DNA of 64,000 bases from JAWBMQ01 sp038828875 (GCA_038828875.1 JAWBMQ010000005.1:39003-103002); one strand, 5' to 3'. Counted from the first letter of the stretch, positions 26,671 to 36,114 are shown. Program-made: numbers and translations. The notes: a model not told the origin generated them from the sequence alone.

Positions 26671-26741
26671 GCGGCAGCCGGGATTCGAACCCGGATTACG
26701 AGCGTGGGAGGCTCGTGTCCTAGCCATTAGACCACTACCGC
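26671..26741 (-). tRNA. tRNA-Gly (anticodon CCC)
   Basis: Minus strand. Acceptor GCGGTAG/CTGCCGC, anticodon arm CGAGC-CTCCCAC-GCTCG with anticodon CCC, T arm CCGGG-TTCGAAT-CCCGG. The base after the acceptor stem (26670) would be G73, whereas the tRNA-Gly at 29275 has A73. There is no intron and no encoded CCA. Confidence 0.95.
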
Positions 26742-26761
26742 ATAATCATTATCGATATTTT

Positions 26762-28437
26762 TTAATTTTTATAATTTTCGATAAGTTGTTTGAAATTTTC
26801 ATTCCTTTTGAAACTCTCTAATTTTTCATTATATGCTTTGCAAATTATTCCTCTTGCAGCCATAAGCCCGGTAGCTGCTGCGTTTGTAAGATCTCTACTT
26901 AATCCTGCTCCATCACCACAAGCAAAAACGTTATTCATTGAAGTTTCTAAAAATTCATTAACTTCAACAACAGCAGAGTAATATTTTATTTCCGGTGCAT
27001 AAAGTAAAGTAGAATCGTTAGCAATGCCTGGAATAATTTTATCTAATTTTTCTAAACCTTCAATAATATCAGTAACGATTCTGTGTGGTAATGCCATAGC
27101 AATATCGCCAGGAGTTACATTTTTTAAAGTTGGATTTACATCGCTTTTGCTTAATCTTTTCCAATTTGTTCTTCGCCCATTTTTCAAATCTCCAAATCTC
27201 TGAATAATTGGCTTACCACCACCAATAGTAGTTGCTAATTTTGCAATGCTTTTTCCGTAATTTATAGTATTTTCTACAGGTTCAGTTAGATTTATTTGAA
27301 CTAGTAACGCAAAATTAGTGTTATTGCTTTTAACATCTCTAAGTGCATGACCATTCACGCCTATGTGTTCGTCATAAAACTCTTCTACTACAAAACCATA
27401 AGGATTTGTACAAAATGTTCTTACAAAGTCGTCATATGTGGGGGTGAAGATATGAAATTTAGGATCGTAGCTTACTTTAGTAATATCTTCCATGATTATT
27501 CCAGGGATTTCAACTCTTACTCCAACATCAATAGGACCATAGCGATGTTTTATGTTTCTTTTTTTCATCATATTAAAAAACCATTCACTCCCATATCTTC
27601 CAGGAGCAAGGACAAGAAATCTGTATTTGTATTCAAAATAGTTTTCGTTTTTCTTAACTATTACTTTTTCCTTATCAAACTCTTCTACTTTACTAAGTAA
27701 TAAAAAATCAACACCTTTNNNNNNNNNNNNNNNNNNNNNNNNNNNNNNNNNNNNNNNNNNNNNNNNNNNNNNNNNNNNNNNNNNNNNNNNNNNNNNNNNN
27801 NNNNNNNNNNNNNACTTCCATATCTTCCAGGAGCAAGGACAAGAAATCTGTATTTGTATTCAAAATAGTTTTCGTTTTTCTTAACTATTACTTTTTCCTT
27901 ATCAAACTCTTCTACTTTACTAAGTAATAAAAAATCAACACCTTTGCTCAATAATTTATTTTTTAACTCATTGATAACCAAAGGGGTATGATCGCTTCCA
28001 ATGTGTCTCTGAATTACAGGAATAAATTTTACTCCTGCTTGTGCAGATTTTTTTTCTAATTCCTTCAATTTAGACTCATTTAAATTAAGAACTTTATTAG
28101 GTACATTACACGATAATAATATTTGATCAACTTCATAAATTAGTTGCCATGAGTAATTTTCGTCATTAGTTAATTTAATTAAATCGCCTCCAATTTGAGG
28201 ATGAAGATTTAATTTTCCATCACTTAATCCTCCTGCATCACCGATTCCAGTCATGATGTTGCAAGGATTGCAATTATAGCAATTATTTATGTTTTTCACA
28301 TTACACTTTCTTTCTAGGACATCTCTACCAGCGTCAATTATAAGAATTTTGAGATTTGTTTTTGTAGATAATTCATATGCACAAAATAATCCAGCAGGAC
28401 CAGATCCAACAATAATTACATCATAAAAATTAGACAT
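26762..28437 (-). CDS. FAD-dependent oxidoreductase, split by an assembly fault
   Basis: Two apparent frames (28437 down to the gap, and 27571 to 26762) belong to one gene. The 132 bp on each side of the N run are the same sequence. Collapsing them joins 208 and 275 codons in frame into a 482-residue protein. It starts with VGSGPAGLFCAYEL (FAD-binding), has a cysteine cluster CYNCNPCNIMTG and 'GDAGGLSDGKLNL', and ends with the FAD motif 'VFACGDGAGLSRDL'. This matches the family of uncharacterised FAD-dependent dehydrogenases (COG2509-like). The substrate is unknown. The gene lies behind tRNA-Gly(CCC) and is divergent from the HD gene at 28495. Confidence 0.88.
27587..27945. repeat. Duplicated contig ends around a 95-N false gap
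   Basis: 27587-27718 and 27814-27945 are 132-bp direct copies with a single difference near their left ends (ACTCCC versus ACTTCC), separated by Ns at 27719-27813. The copies are the two overlapping contig ends that were not merged; removing one copy and the Ns restores an intact reading frame. It is not a biological repeat. Confidence 0.92.
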
Positions 28438-28494
28438 TTTTGTTTTTCACAATATTTTTATATATTTAAATTTTGTTATGAGATTGGTGGAAAG

Positions 28495-29271
28495 ATGTAT
28501 CATTCCAAAGAAATTTTAGAATTGCTTAAGAAGGAAGTTGAAAATGAAAAATTAGCTGCAATGATTGAAGATGCTTATTCAAAGTATAAATCATATTATG
28601 AAGTTTCAAATAAAATAGTTATGGAGATTTATAAGTATAATGATCATGGAATTACTCATGTTATGTTAACTGCATTAAGAGCATTAAGGGCATTAAAAAT
28701 CTTGAAGAAATTTCAGTATCAAACAACTCTAGAAAAATTAGGAAAATCTTTTGAATTTAGCAAATTTGTGGTAATTTTTGGTTCCATTTTTCATGATATT
28801 GGAAATGCAATCCATAGAAAAAATCATTATTTGTTTAGTGTTTTTATGGCAGATTCATTAATTGATGATTATTGCAAAGATTTTACAGATAATTTTGAAG
28901 ATTATCTTTTGTTAAAATCATTAACTTTGAATGCTATTTATACTCATGATGAAAACGTAGAATGTACAACGATTGAAGGAAGTTGTGTTACTTTAGCTGA
29001 TGGTTGTGATATGGAAGAAGGTAGAAGTAGATTAGCATATCATAAAGACAAAACAGATATACATTCAATTTCAGCATTATCTATTGAAAAAGTAGATTTA
29101 GAAGAAAATACAAAAGAATTGCCTTTAAAAGTTAAAATCAGAATGAAGCATTTAGCAGGTATTTTTCAAGTAGATGAAGTTTTAGGAAAAAAGATCAAGA
29201 ATTCTCTTCTAACAGGATTAGTAAAAGTAGAAATTTATTATAATGATCAAATCTTAGAAAAAGTTTTCTAA
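28495..29271 (+). CDS. HD-domain metal-dependent phosphohydrolase
   Basis: 258 residues. The HD superfamily ligands are visible: His in 'DHGITHVM', H-D in IFHDIGNAIH, a further His in 'IYTHDE', and Asp in 'TLADGCDMEEG'. Such proteins hydrolyse phosphate esters of nucleotides or related compounds; the substrate is not evident. A GGTGG SD precedes ATG 28495 by 4 nt. It is divergent from the FAD oxidoreductase gene and convergent with tRNA-Gly(GCC), whose 3' end lies 2-3 bp beyond its stop. It differs from the second HD protein at 33221-33769. Confidence 0.88.
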   Translation: MYHSKEILELLKKEVENEKLAAMIEDAYSKYKSYYEVSNKIVMEIYKYNDHGITHVMLTALRALRALKILKKFQYQTTLEKLGKSFEFSKFVVIFGSIFHDIGNAIHRKNHYLFSVFMADSLIDDYCKDFTDNFEDYLLLKSLTLNAIYTHDENVECTTIEGSCVTLADGCDMEEGRSRLAYHKDKTDIHSISALSIEKVDLEENTKELPLKVKIRMKHLAGIFQVDEVLGKKIKNSLLTGLVKVEIYYNDQILEKVF

Positions 29272-29274
29272 AAT

Positions 29275-29345
29275 GCGGTAGCCGGGATTTGAACCCGGAT
29301 CACGTCCGTGGCAGGGACGTATCATAGCCCTTAGACCACTACCGC
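29275..29345 (-). tRNA. tRNA-Gly (anticodon GCC)
   Basis: Minus strand. Acceptor GCGGTAG/CTACCGC, anticodon arm CGTCC-CTGCCAC-GGACG with anticodon GCC, T arm CCGGG-TTCAAAT-CCCGG, and A73 supplied by base 29274. There is no intron and no encoded CCA. The acceptor and T arms are nearly identical to tRNA-Gly(CCC). Confidence 0.95.
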
Positions 29346-29456
29346 ACAAATTATTGCAAAAATTTTCTTTTATAAATGTTTTTCTTTCAACAAACTATAA
29401 AACTATAATTTGAAAAAATAAAAAAATAAAAACTTAATTGTTTATACAATTTAAAA

Positions 29457-29780
29457 ATGTACTTTAAGATAAAGAAAAATTCAAAATCAAGAATAAGAAA
29501 GCAAAACTTAGAAAAAGTTATCAATGAGCTTTATAGTTTTGCAATTAATTATAGAGGAAAAAATAGAGATTATGTTCTAAAACAAATTGGAAAAAGAATT
29601 TGGAAAATAAAATTGTCATATCGTATAAATTTAAAAAAAGAAGTGAAACGATTCTTATGTAGAAAATGTAATACAATTCTTATTCCTAGCATAAATTTAA
29701 GAGTTAGGAATTATAAAGGATTTATGGAATATAAGTGTATCATTTGTGATAATGTAAGAAGATATAGAATAAAAGGTTAA
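29457..29780 (+). CDS. rnp4: RNase P protein component 4 (Rpp21 homologue)
   Basis: 107 residues: N-terminal basic helices, then a zinc ribbon with CRKC and CIIC pairs, as in archaeal Rnp4/Rpp21, which helps the RNase P RNA cut tRNA precursors. 'FLCRKCNTILIPSINLRVR' is the family signature. Presence of this subunit indicates conventional tRNA 5' maturation, unlike Nanoarchaeum equitans, which lacks RNase P. The start ATG 29457 has no SD; the upstream region is AT-rich and fits a leaderless message. Confidence 0.9.
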   Translation: MYFKIKKNSKSRIRKQNLEKVINELYSFAINYRGKNRDYVLKQIGKRIWKIKLSYRINLKKEVKRFLCRKCNTILIPSINLRVRNYKGFMEYKCIICDNVRRYRIKG

Positions 29781-29817
29781 AAAAAATTTATAAACTATTA
29801 ATGTTAAAAATGTTTCT

Positions 29818-30333
29818 ATGAAACAAAAACATTTTGAATGGATTGTTTTTAGTTGGTTTCTACTTTTGAGTTTAGTTTATGCATCGTATAATAGTATATT
29901 ATTTGATACTGAAACTTGTGAAATTAAAGGATTTTCAGAAGGGATTATAACTGCGACAGAAGATTTAGTATTCTATTATAATGTTAGTTTTGAATCAGAT
30001 GAGTTAAATTATTCGGTTTTGTTAAACAAATTAGGTATAATTTATTTACCATTAGTCGATCATTTTAAAATAAAAATAGAAACATTTGATGGTCTTATTT
30101 TATGCGAAGAGGAATTCTTTACACAGTTGCCTTCTTCAGATTTTGCAATAATTTCTTATGATGAAAAAATAGCATCAGAAATATCTAAAGAAATATCTGA
30201 TAAACAGAAAAATAACCTAATTTTATTTACTTTTATTACAATAATTTTGTTATTGATTATATATGTATCTTATCGTATTTATCGTATGAAAAAGCATAAT
30301 CATCATAGAATAATTCATAAACACAAAAGGTGA
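29818..30333 (+). CDS. Small surface membrane protein paired with lysozyme-like gene
   Basis: 171 residues: signal peptide (about 8-23), a compact extracellular domain with two cysteines (C34 and C92) that could pair, a membrane span (about 134-153), and a His/Lys-rich cytoplasmic tail. I recognise no domain. It ends 4 bp before the lysozyme-like gene, whose SD lies within its last codons, so the two form a tightly coupled pair and probably work together at the cell surface. Confidence 0.7.
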   Translation: MKQKHFEWIVFSWFLLLSLVYASYNSILFDTETCEIKGFSEGIITATEDLVFYYNVSFESDELNYSVLLNKLGIIYLPLVDHFKIKIETFDGLILCEEEFFTQLPSSDFAIISYDEKIASEISKEISDKQKNNLILFTFITIILLLIIYVSYRIYRMKKHNHHRIIHKHKR

Positions 30334-30337
30334 GGAA

Positions 30338-33193
30338 ATGGTTGAAAAAAATAAAATAATTTTTATTGCGTCTTTTTTGATCTTATTGTTGTCTTTTTAT
30401 GGGATTTTTTCAATGGAAGAATATCTTCCATTAGTTGAGCCATTTGTTCATTGTATCTATGAGAAGGAAGAGAACAAATATCCTATACAATTAATATTTA
30501 ATGTAAATGGTAAGTCAAATACATACAATTATTTTTTCACAAAAAATAGTGCAAAATATATAGGTCTTAAAGTGGATATGAGTTTAAATAGTAAAAAAGA
30601 AATAACATCAATAATTATTTCAGTAAATCATCCAGATAAGAAGAAGATCACAGAATGTAATACAAAATTAGAAAAGTTGTCACAAGATCAAATGATTAAG
30701 GAAATCTTTTATAGAATAAATAATTTATATTTTACTACAAATGGCGTTATTGATCTATTAATTTGTAAAAATAATTATAACACAATTTATCAAAGTGCTA
30801 AATCAATTTTTCAACATAAATATATTTCATCATTATTATCATCAGGTATATCTGTAAATCTAAAAGAAATTTCAACAAATTCTTTATGTTATACTTCATT
30901 TATATCATCGCTTTATTTTTATTATCAAGCAATGCAAAAGAATATAGATTATAAGAAAATATTGAGATATTTGATAATATACGAGGATATTTATTATAAT
31001 TCTAATTTTGATATATCTAAGTTTTCGGAGATTTTTAAGACGGACAGACCGTTTTTATTTATTATAAAAAGGAATAGTGAAGAAAATTTAATTAAAGAGA
31101 TTTTAAATCAAAATCAGGATGCAAAAATAGTAATAATTTCAGATGTAAATAAGCTAGATTACTTTATTTATACGACAGGAGATCTTATTAAGATTTCTAG
31201 AATTTATTATCTTGATAGAAATTCAGTTGATGCAAAAAAGATAAGAGATGCATATCAAGGAGCATTAGATTTTTCATATGAAATTTCATTTCCCCCTAGA
31301 TCTACTTTTGAAAGAAGTTCATCCAATTATAACAAATATTTTGGGATGAGTTCAGAATATAAGTATAAAAATTCCTTTGAGCCATTTTTTGAGATAGGGG
31401 AATATGCTTTGAAAGGGATTAATGCGTTAAAGCAAGTAAATGTAGATACTAGAAGTACAGTTATGATTTTAGATAATTCGTGTAATTTAGTAACAATGCA
31501 AGATTTATCTTTGAGAGAATTATGTAATAAAAATTATTTTACTAATTTAGAGTTTTACAAAGAGTTAAGAAGGAGAGGTTTAGATTTATGTAAATACAGT
31601 GATAATTTTTTAAATTATATTTATCGAGTATCAAATATTTATGAGATAGATCCTATTTTATTACTTTCAGTGATAATAGTTGATCAGCAATTTTTAAGGG
31701 CGAGAGATGTTGAATTTTTCAAGAGCAAAAATGCAATAAATTCATATCAAGGGTTTACAGGATTTACATTTGATGATGCATATGATTATGAAATAATTTA
31801 TGTTTCTTCAGAAGAAAAAAAGATATATGATTTTAGGTATAATCCATATTTAAGTGTAGCAGCAAAAGCTAAGCTGATAAATTATTATTTTTATACTAAT
31901 CCTAATGTATGGCAATCCACGCATTTAGGAATAGAAGATGTAGTATTAATGAGTCTTTTAGGTGAGAGATATTCTGAAAAATCAATAAATAATAGAGCCT
32001 ACATAAATAGGATCAATTTAATAAATTCAAATTTAAAGGATGTAAGTACATCAATTAAGAGAACCTATCATCTTTACGTGCCATATGTTTTTTCAATTTA
32101 TTTCTTTTATAAGACAAATGTAGATGTATCAAGTCTTGAAAAGTTTGTAAAAGGATTAGAAGATTTATCAAGATTTTCTTTTAAATCAACAGGAGAAATT
32201 AAATCAGAACTAAAATTAACTTCAGTTGATAAGTCTTTTTGTTCTAAAATATTTAGTCAAACAACTACCCAATCATCATCTTCATCTACTTCAACGTCTC
32301 AACAGCAAACTTCTCAAGAATCTAAATCTTCACAACAAACAACTTATGATACTTCAAAATTGTCAGGAGTTAAGTTAATGTATCAAGATGAAGATTTAAT
32401 ATTTACTGACCAATTATTGTATGAGTTTTTGAAAAAAGAAAATGGGAAAACCTTTACTTTTAAAATTACAATAAATAATGCATATACTTTTTCAACATCT
32501 AGAGGCTTTAGATGTTACGATGTCAAAAATGGAGATAGTTGTTTTTTAATTTCAAAATATTTAATTCAATTTCTTAATAGAGATGAATTTAGAAATTATA
32601 GGTGGTCTCCTTTGCTAATTTTAGCAATTATTATTGATGAAAGTAGTGGAAATCCTTATGCGGCGCCACAGGGTAATGTTAAAATAGGATCTTATGGTAT
32701 GACTCAAATCTATCTTACAGAAGATACTAATTCCGTTTGGGGCGTATATTTTAAGAAAGTTAATCAAATTCTAGGAACCGATTTTAAAGGAACAATTGCA
32801 GATAGAGATAAATTAAAAGAAAATATTGCTGCACAAATTTTAGGAGGTTTGTTTACTTTTAAAGATAAATTTGAATATGATGCAAAGAAAAATTGGAATA
32901 GTGAAACTGGTACTGGAGTTGTTTGTTCACCTTTAGATAAAGACAAACCTACAGAATACTGTTACTTTAGATGTCGTGTTTTTCAATATGTAAACGATAA
33001 GCCAATTTATAAAGGAATTTTTGAAAGAACTTATTATAAAGGAACAAATAAATATGCTCTTAGAGGTTATAATGGTTGGGGTTGTAGTCAAAATGCAGGT
33101 GAAGTAGTATATGTAGAAAAAGCACTTGATTTTTATGAGGAATTGAAAGCAGATTATAGAAAATTCCTGAAAGAAAAAGGAGTTCTTAAATAA
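30338..33193 (+). CDS. Large secreted/anchored protein with two lysozyme-like (SLT-type) domains
   Basis: 951 residues with an N-terminal signal/anchor (about 6-25). A first helical domain around residues 420-570 reads 'IYEIDPILLLSVIIVDQQF'. A Ser/Thr/Gln linker (about 643-672) and a second domain around 745-850 follow. The second reads 'SPLLILAIIIDESSGNPYAAP' then 'GSYGMTQIYL', the pattern of soluble lytic transglycosylase/goose-lysozyme catalytic domains, with Glu768 as catalytic candidate. The first domain is alignable but has D-Q-Q where the second has D-E-S, so it is probably inactive and may bind. A strong AGGTGAGG SD precedes ATG 30338. Archaea lack murein, so the target may be bacterial peptidoglycan or another surface glycan. 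Confidence 0.75.
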   Translation: MVEKNKIIFIASFLILLLSFYGIFSMEEYLPLVEPFVHCIYEKEENKYPIQLIFNVNGKSNTYNYFFTKNSAKYIGLKVDMSLNSKKEITSIIISVNHPDKKKITECNTKLEKLSQDQMIKEIFYRINNLYFTTNGVIDLLICKNNYNTIYQSAKSIFQHKYISSLLSSGISVNLKEISTNSLCYTSFISSLYFYYQAMQKNIDYKKILRYLIIYEDIYYNSNFDISKFSEIFKTDRPFLFIIKRNSEENLIKEILNQNQDAKIVIISDVNKLDYFIYTTGDLIKISRIYYLDRNSVDAKKIRDAYQGALDFSYEISFPPRSTFERSSSNYNKYFGMSSEYKYKNSFEPFFEIGEYALKGINALKQVNVDTRSTVMILDNSCNLVTMQDLSLRELCNKNYFTNLEFYKELRRRGLDLCKYSDNFLNYIYRVSNIYEIDPILLLSVIIVDQQFLRARDVEFFKSKNAINSYQGFTGFTFDDAYDYEIIYVSSEEKKIYDFRYNPYLSVAAKAKLINYYFYTNPNVWQSTHLGIEDVVLMSLLGERYSEKSINNRAYINRINLINSNLKDVSTSIKRTYHLYVPYVFSIYFFYKTNVDVSSLEKFVKGLEDLSRFSFKSTGEIKSELKLTSVDKSFCSKIFSQTTTQSSSSSTSTSQQQTSQESKSSQQTTYDTSKLSGVKLMYQDEDLIFTDQLLYEFLKKENGKTFTFKITINNAYTFSTSRGFRCYDVKNGDSCFLISKYLIQFLNRDEFRNYRWSPLLILAIIIDESSGNPYAAPQGNVKIGSYGMTQIYLTEDTNSVWGVYFKKVNQILGTDFKGTIADRDKLKENIAAQILGGLFTFKDKFEYDAKKNWNSETGTGVVCSPLDKDKPTEYCYFRCRVFQYVNDKPIYKGIFERTYYKGTNKYALRGYNGWGCSQNAGEVVYVEKALDFYEELKADYRKFLKEKGVLK

Positions 33194-33220
33194 AAAATAA
33201 AAAATTTTTACTTTTTATTT
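33194..33220. terminator. Bidirectional T-rich terminator candidate
   Basis: The 27 bp between convergent stops contain A-runs followed by T-runs (AAAAAATTTTTACTTTTTATTTTT), giving U-tracts in both directions. Based on composition and position. Confidence 0.4.
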
Positions 33221-33769
33221 TTAAAATCCTAATTCTTTTTCAATTGTACTCATTGCTTCAATTGCAATTTTTAAGAATTGCTCAATTGGCATGAATTTTT
33301 CAATATCATAAATTTCATCTCTTCTAACGTTAGCAGCAAAACTTTTGTCTTTCAATTTTTTCAAGAGTTTATTTGGTTCCATTCCTGAAATTGCTTTTCT
33401 CATTAATCCGTAAGCGTAAATAAATCCTGCAACGTTGTCAGCTGCACTTAAGTAAAAATCAAACTCTTCCTGTCTTTTGTTTCCATTAGCTTCATTGTGT
33501 CTTAGTACTGCATGAACAAATTCTTCAGGAAATCCTTCTTCTTTAAGAATTTCACCTGTTTTTAATCCGTGTTTTTCTAAATCTTTTATTTCGTCATAAT
33601 CTAAATCATGCAACAATCCTGCATAATACCATAATTCTTCATCTTTCTGCAAATATTTTGCCAAGTGTTTCATAATTATCGCAACTTCCTTACAATGCAT
33701 TTTTAATGTTTCACTTTTTACATATTCTGAAAAAAGTTTTTCAGCTTTTTCTTTTAACTTTTCATCCAT
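33221..33769 (-). CDS. HD-domain phosphohydrolase (HDIG-like)
   Basis: 182 residues. Ligands of the HD fold: H in 'LKMHCKEV', H-D in LLHDLDYDE, H in 'LEKHGLKTG', H in 'AVLRHNEANG', D in 'YLSAADNVAGF'. This matches small archaeal/bacterial HDIG proteins that hydrolyse nucleotides or phosphate esters. Its GTGAG SD overlaps the serS stop (33774), and ATG 33769 follows within a few bases, so translation is coupled to serS. Confidence 0.88.
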   Translation of the reverse strand: MDEKLKEKAEKLFSEYVKSETLKMHCKEVAIIMKHLAKYLQKDEELWYYAGLLHDLDYDEIKDLEKHGLKTGEILKEEGFPEEFVHAVLRHNEANGNKRQEEFDFYLSAADNVAGFIYAYGLMRKAISGMEPNKLLKKLKDKSFAANVRRDEIYDIEKFMPIEQFLKIAIEAMSTIEKELGF

Positions 33770-33773
33770 GTTC

Positions 33774-35033
33774 TCACTTTAACTCAATTTTATCAAATCC
33801 GGTGTATGGAATTAGAATTTTAGGAATAATTATACTGTTTCCATCATAATAGTTTTCAATTATTGCTACCATAGTTCTTTGAATAGCCATACCTGTTCCA
33901 TTTAATGTATGAACAAATTTTCTTTCTTTTCCATCATAATATTTTATATTAGCTCTTCTTGCTTGATAATCAGTACAATTACTCACGCTAGCTAATTCTC
34001 TATATTTCTTTTGAATTGGGAACCATCCTTCTAAATCGTATTTCTTAGCAGCTACCGTTCCTATGTCTCCTGTGCAAATATTTACAATTCTATAAGGTAT
34101 TTCAAGTAGCTCGTAGAGTTCAGAAGTATTTTTAATTATCTCTTCATGAAATTCCCAAGAATCTTCTGGTTTACAATATATAAACTGCTCAACTTTTTCA
34201 AATTGGTGAACTCTAAAGATTCCTTTAGTATCTTTCCCATGTGCTCCTGCTTCTTTTCTAAAACAGCTACTTATTCCAACAAATTTTTTAGGAAGATCTT
34301 TTTCATCTAAAACTTCATCATAATAATAACCTAAAATTGCGTGTTCTGCAGTAGGAATTAAATATAATTCTTCTCCCTCAATTTTATAAATTACATCTTT
34401 AAAATCTTCTAAATCTGTGGAGGCTTCTTCAACTTCTCTTTTCATAAAGAAAGGAACGTAAATAGGTTCATATCCTTTCTTAGATAGAAAATCTAATGCA
34501 AATTTTTGCAAAGCAATTGAAAGTAGGACCAATTTATTTTTCAAATAATATGCTCTAGAACCTGATGCTTTTGCAGCTCTATCAAAGTCAGCTAAATTTG
34601 CAGCAGTTAATATATCAGGATGACTTGGTGCATCTTTTTCAATAGTTTCTCCCCATACTTTAACAACTACATTGTCATTTTCATCCTTTCCAATAGGAAC
34701 NNNNNNNNNNNNNNNNNNNNNNNNNNNNNNNNNNNNNNNNNNNNNNNNNNNNNNNNNNNNNNNNNNNNNNNNNNNNNNNNNNNNNNNNNNNNNNNNNNNA
34801 GCTAAATTTAGTAAATCGTCAACGGATTCTTTTCTTTTTTTTCTTTCAGAGATTTCATTGCTCAGATTATTTCTTTTAGCTCTTAAAGAATCTAATTCTT
34901 TTTTTACATTTCTCCATTCTTCATCTAATTCTTTAATTTTGTAGAAAAGCTCTAACTTGGTTTCGTCACCTCTTTTCTTTAAATTATCCTCAACCAATTT
35001 TGGGTTGTTTCTTATTAGATTGATATCTATCAT
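33774..35033 (-). CDS. serS: Seryl-tRNA synthetase (interrupted by 99 N)
   Basis: Class II synthetase of the common type. The N-terminal antiparallel coiled-coil tRNA-binding arm starts at residue 1 and is broken by the N run at 34701-34799 (33 codons, frame kept). The catalytic domain follows with motif 2 'GISSCFRKEAGAHGKDTKGIFRVHQFEK', serine-binding 'LIPTAEHAI' and motif 3 'TLNGTGMAIQRTMVAI'. The missing piece falls at the arm's tip and turn, where about 30-35 residues are expected, so the gap length looks right. A GGTGA SD precedes ATG 35033. Total 419 residues including the unknown ones. Confidence 0.95.
   Translation of the reverse strand: MIDINLIRNNPKLVEDNLKKRGDETKLELFYKIKELDEEWRNVKKELDSLRAKRNNLSNEISERKKRKESVDDLLNLAXXXXXXXXXXXXXXXXXXXXXXXXXXXXXXXXXVPIGKDENDNVVVKVWGETIEKDAPSHPDILTAANLADFDRAAKASGSRAYYLKNKLVLLSIALQKFALDFLSKKGYEPIYVPFFMKREVEEASTDLEDFKDVIYKIEGEELYLIPTAEHAILGYYYDEVLDEKDLPKKFVGISSCFRKEAGAHGKDTKGIFRVHQFEKVEQFIYCKPEDSWEFHEEIIKNTSELYELLEIPYRIVNICTGDIGTVAAKKYDLEGWFPIQKKYRELASVSNCTDYQARRANIKYYDGKERKFVHTLNGTGMAIQRTMVAIIENYYDGNSIIIPKILIPYTGFDKIELK
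34701..34799. other. Assembly gap (99 N) inside serS
   Basis: The flanks are not duplicated, and the amount of protein missing matches the gap length, so this run appears to be a real, correctly sized gap in the coiled-coil arm of SerS. Confidence 0.8.
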
Positions 35034-35100
35034 AGTTTCACCAAAAATTAAGTTTTAAATAATGAAAGAAATGTTATATAAAACTTTCGATTAAATTACT

Positions 35101-36114
35101 CTATTTCTGTTTTTTTATCATTAAGAGCGATTTTGCAACCATAAAGTTTTGATTAGGTTCAATTTCATATTCAAATAACTCTTCTTTTACATTTAAATCT
35201 ATATAATTTACGAAAAGTTTTCTTTTTTCGTTTTCAATGTATTTCTCAAAGAAATTTAAAAAAGGTTTATGTTTTTCTCTAGCAGTAGCAAGATCAGTAT
35301 CAATTAGGTTATTGTTACTTCTAAGATCTAAAGTTACATAAGTATCTCTATTTATAAAAGGAATAAAATTCTTGAGGAATAGAACAAGTATTTCTTCTAG
35401 TAAAAATTCTGAAGGAACAATTCTTTTTAACGAATTACTTACCTCTTTGTTCCAGATTTTTTTGAAGTAAAAATTAACATATTTTCTAACTAAAAACTCA
35501 GGAAGTTTTTCTATTGCAGAAGTATAATCATCGTTGATTATTGAAATTGCAGATCTTTTAAAATCTTCTCTTTTGATAACATCTAATTTAGAGCTATCTT
35601 TTTTTATTATTGATTTAATCAATAAATCTTTTGATTTTCCTTTTCTGTAGAAATCTCTAACCGAACATCTGAAGATACCTTCTATTAATTTTTTTAAATC
35701 ATCATCAAATTCAAAAAGTACTTTTGTAGAAACATATTCTTCGCGGTATTCATCAACGTAATAGTTTATTGCATTCTTTATTGCAAAGAGATCTTCTTCA
35801 GATAGCTTAAAAGGCAATTTAAGCTCAACGTTGAACTTTATTACTTCTTCTGGAAAATGATTTTTTATTCTTTGTAAGCTTGCCTGATTTATTTTTATTT
35901 TTTCAGGAAACTCTTTTTTATTGTTAATAATGATATGTTGTACTTTTTCGAATTTACCTTGAAAATTGGTTAATAATTTTATATCATTCTCATCTATTTT
36001 TAGTTCTTTAGCTAAATCTTCTTTAAGTTGATTACTTTCAATATATTTAGATTTTGCAAGAAAAACATTTCCTTTTCTTTGCGAATAACTGGCAATTTCT
36101 TTTATAGTTAACAT
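35101..36114 (-). CDS. Conserved-looking unknown cytoplasmic protein
   Basis: 337 residues, soluble, no signal peptide. The N-terminal 100 residues look like an alpha/beta domain ('EIASYSQRKGNVFLAKSKYI'). The rest is mostly helical with many Lys, Phe, Glu and Ile. A short 'VTLDLRSNNNLIDTDLATAREKHK' segment near residues 262-285 is the most motif-like part. I do not recognise the family. The gene has an AT-rich promoter on its right and lies 67 bp upstream of serS on the same strand, so it may be co-transcribed with serS and the HD gene. Confidence 0.65.
   Translation of the reverse strand: MLTIKEIASYSQRKGNVFLAKSKYIESNQLKEDLAKELKIDENDIKLLTNFQGKFEKVQHIIINNKKEFPEKIKINQASLQRIKNHFPEEVIKFNVELKLPFKLSEEDLFAIKNAINYYVDEYREEYVSTKVLFEFDDDLKKLIEGIFRCSVRDFYRKGKSKDLLIKSIIKKDSSKLDVIKREDFKRSAISIINDDYTSAIEKLPEFLVRKYVNFYFKKIWNKEVSNSLKRIVPSEFLLEEILVLFLKNFIPFINRDTYVTLDLRSNNNLIDTDLATAREKHKPFLNFFEKYIENEKRKLFVNYIDLNVKEELFEYEIEPNQNFMVAKSLLMIKKQK

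Noticed and set aside
27685..28437. Two separate FAD oxidoreductase genes
   Set aside because: The flanks of the N run are the same 132 bp; merged, they give one in-frame gene of normal family length.
34701..34799. False gap or duplication in serS like the one at 27.7 kb
   Set aside because: The flanks differ, and about 33 residues are truly missing from the coiled-coil arm.
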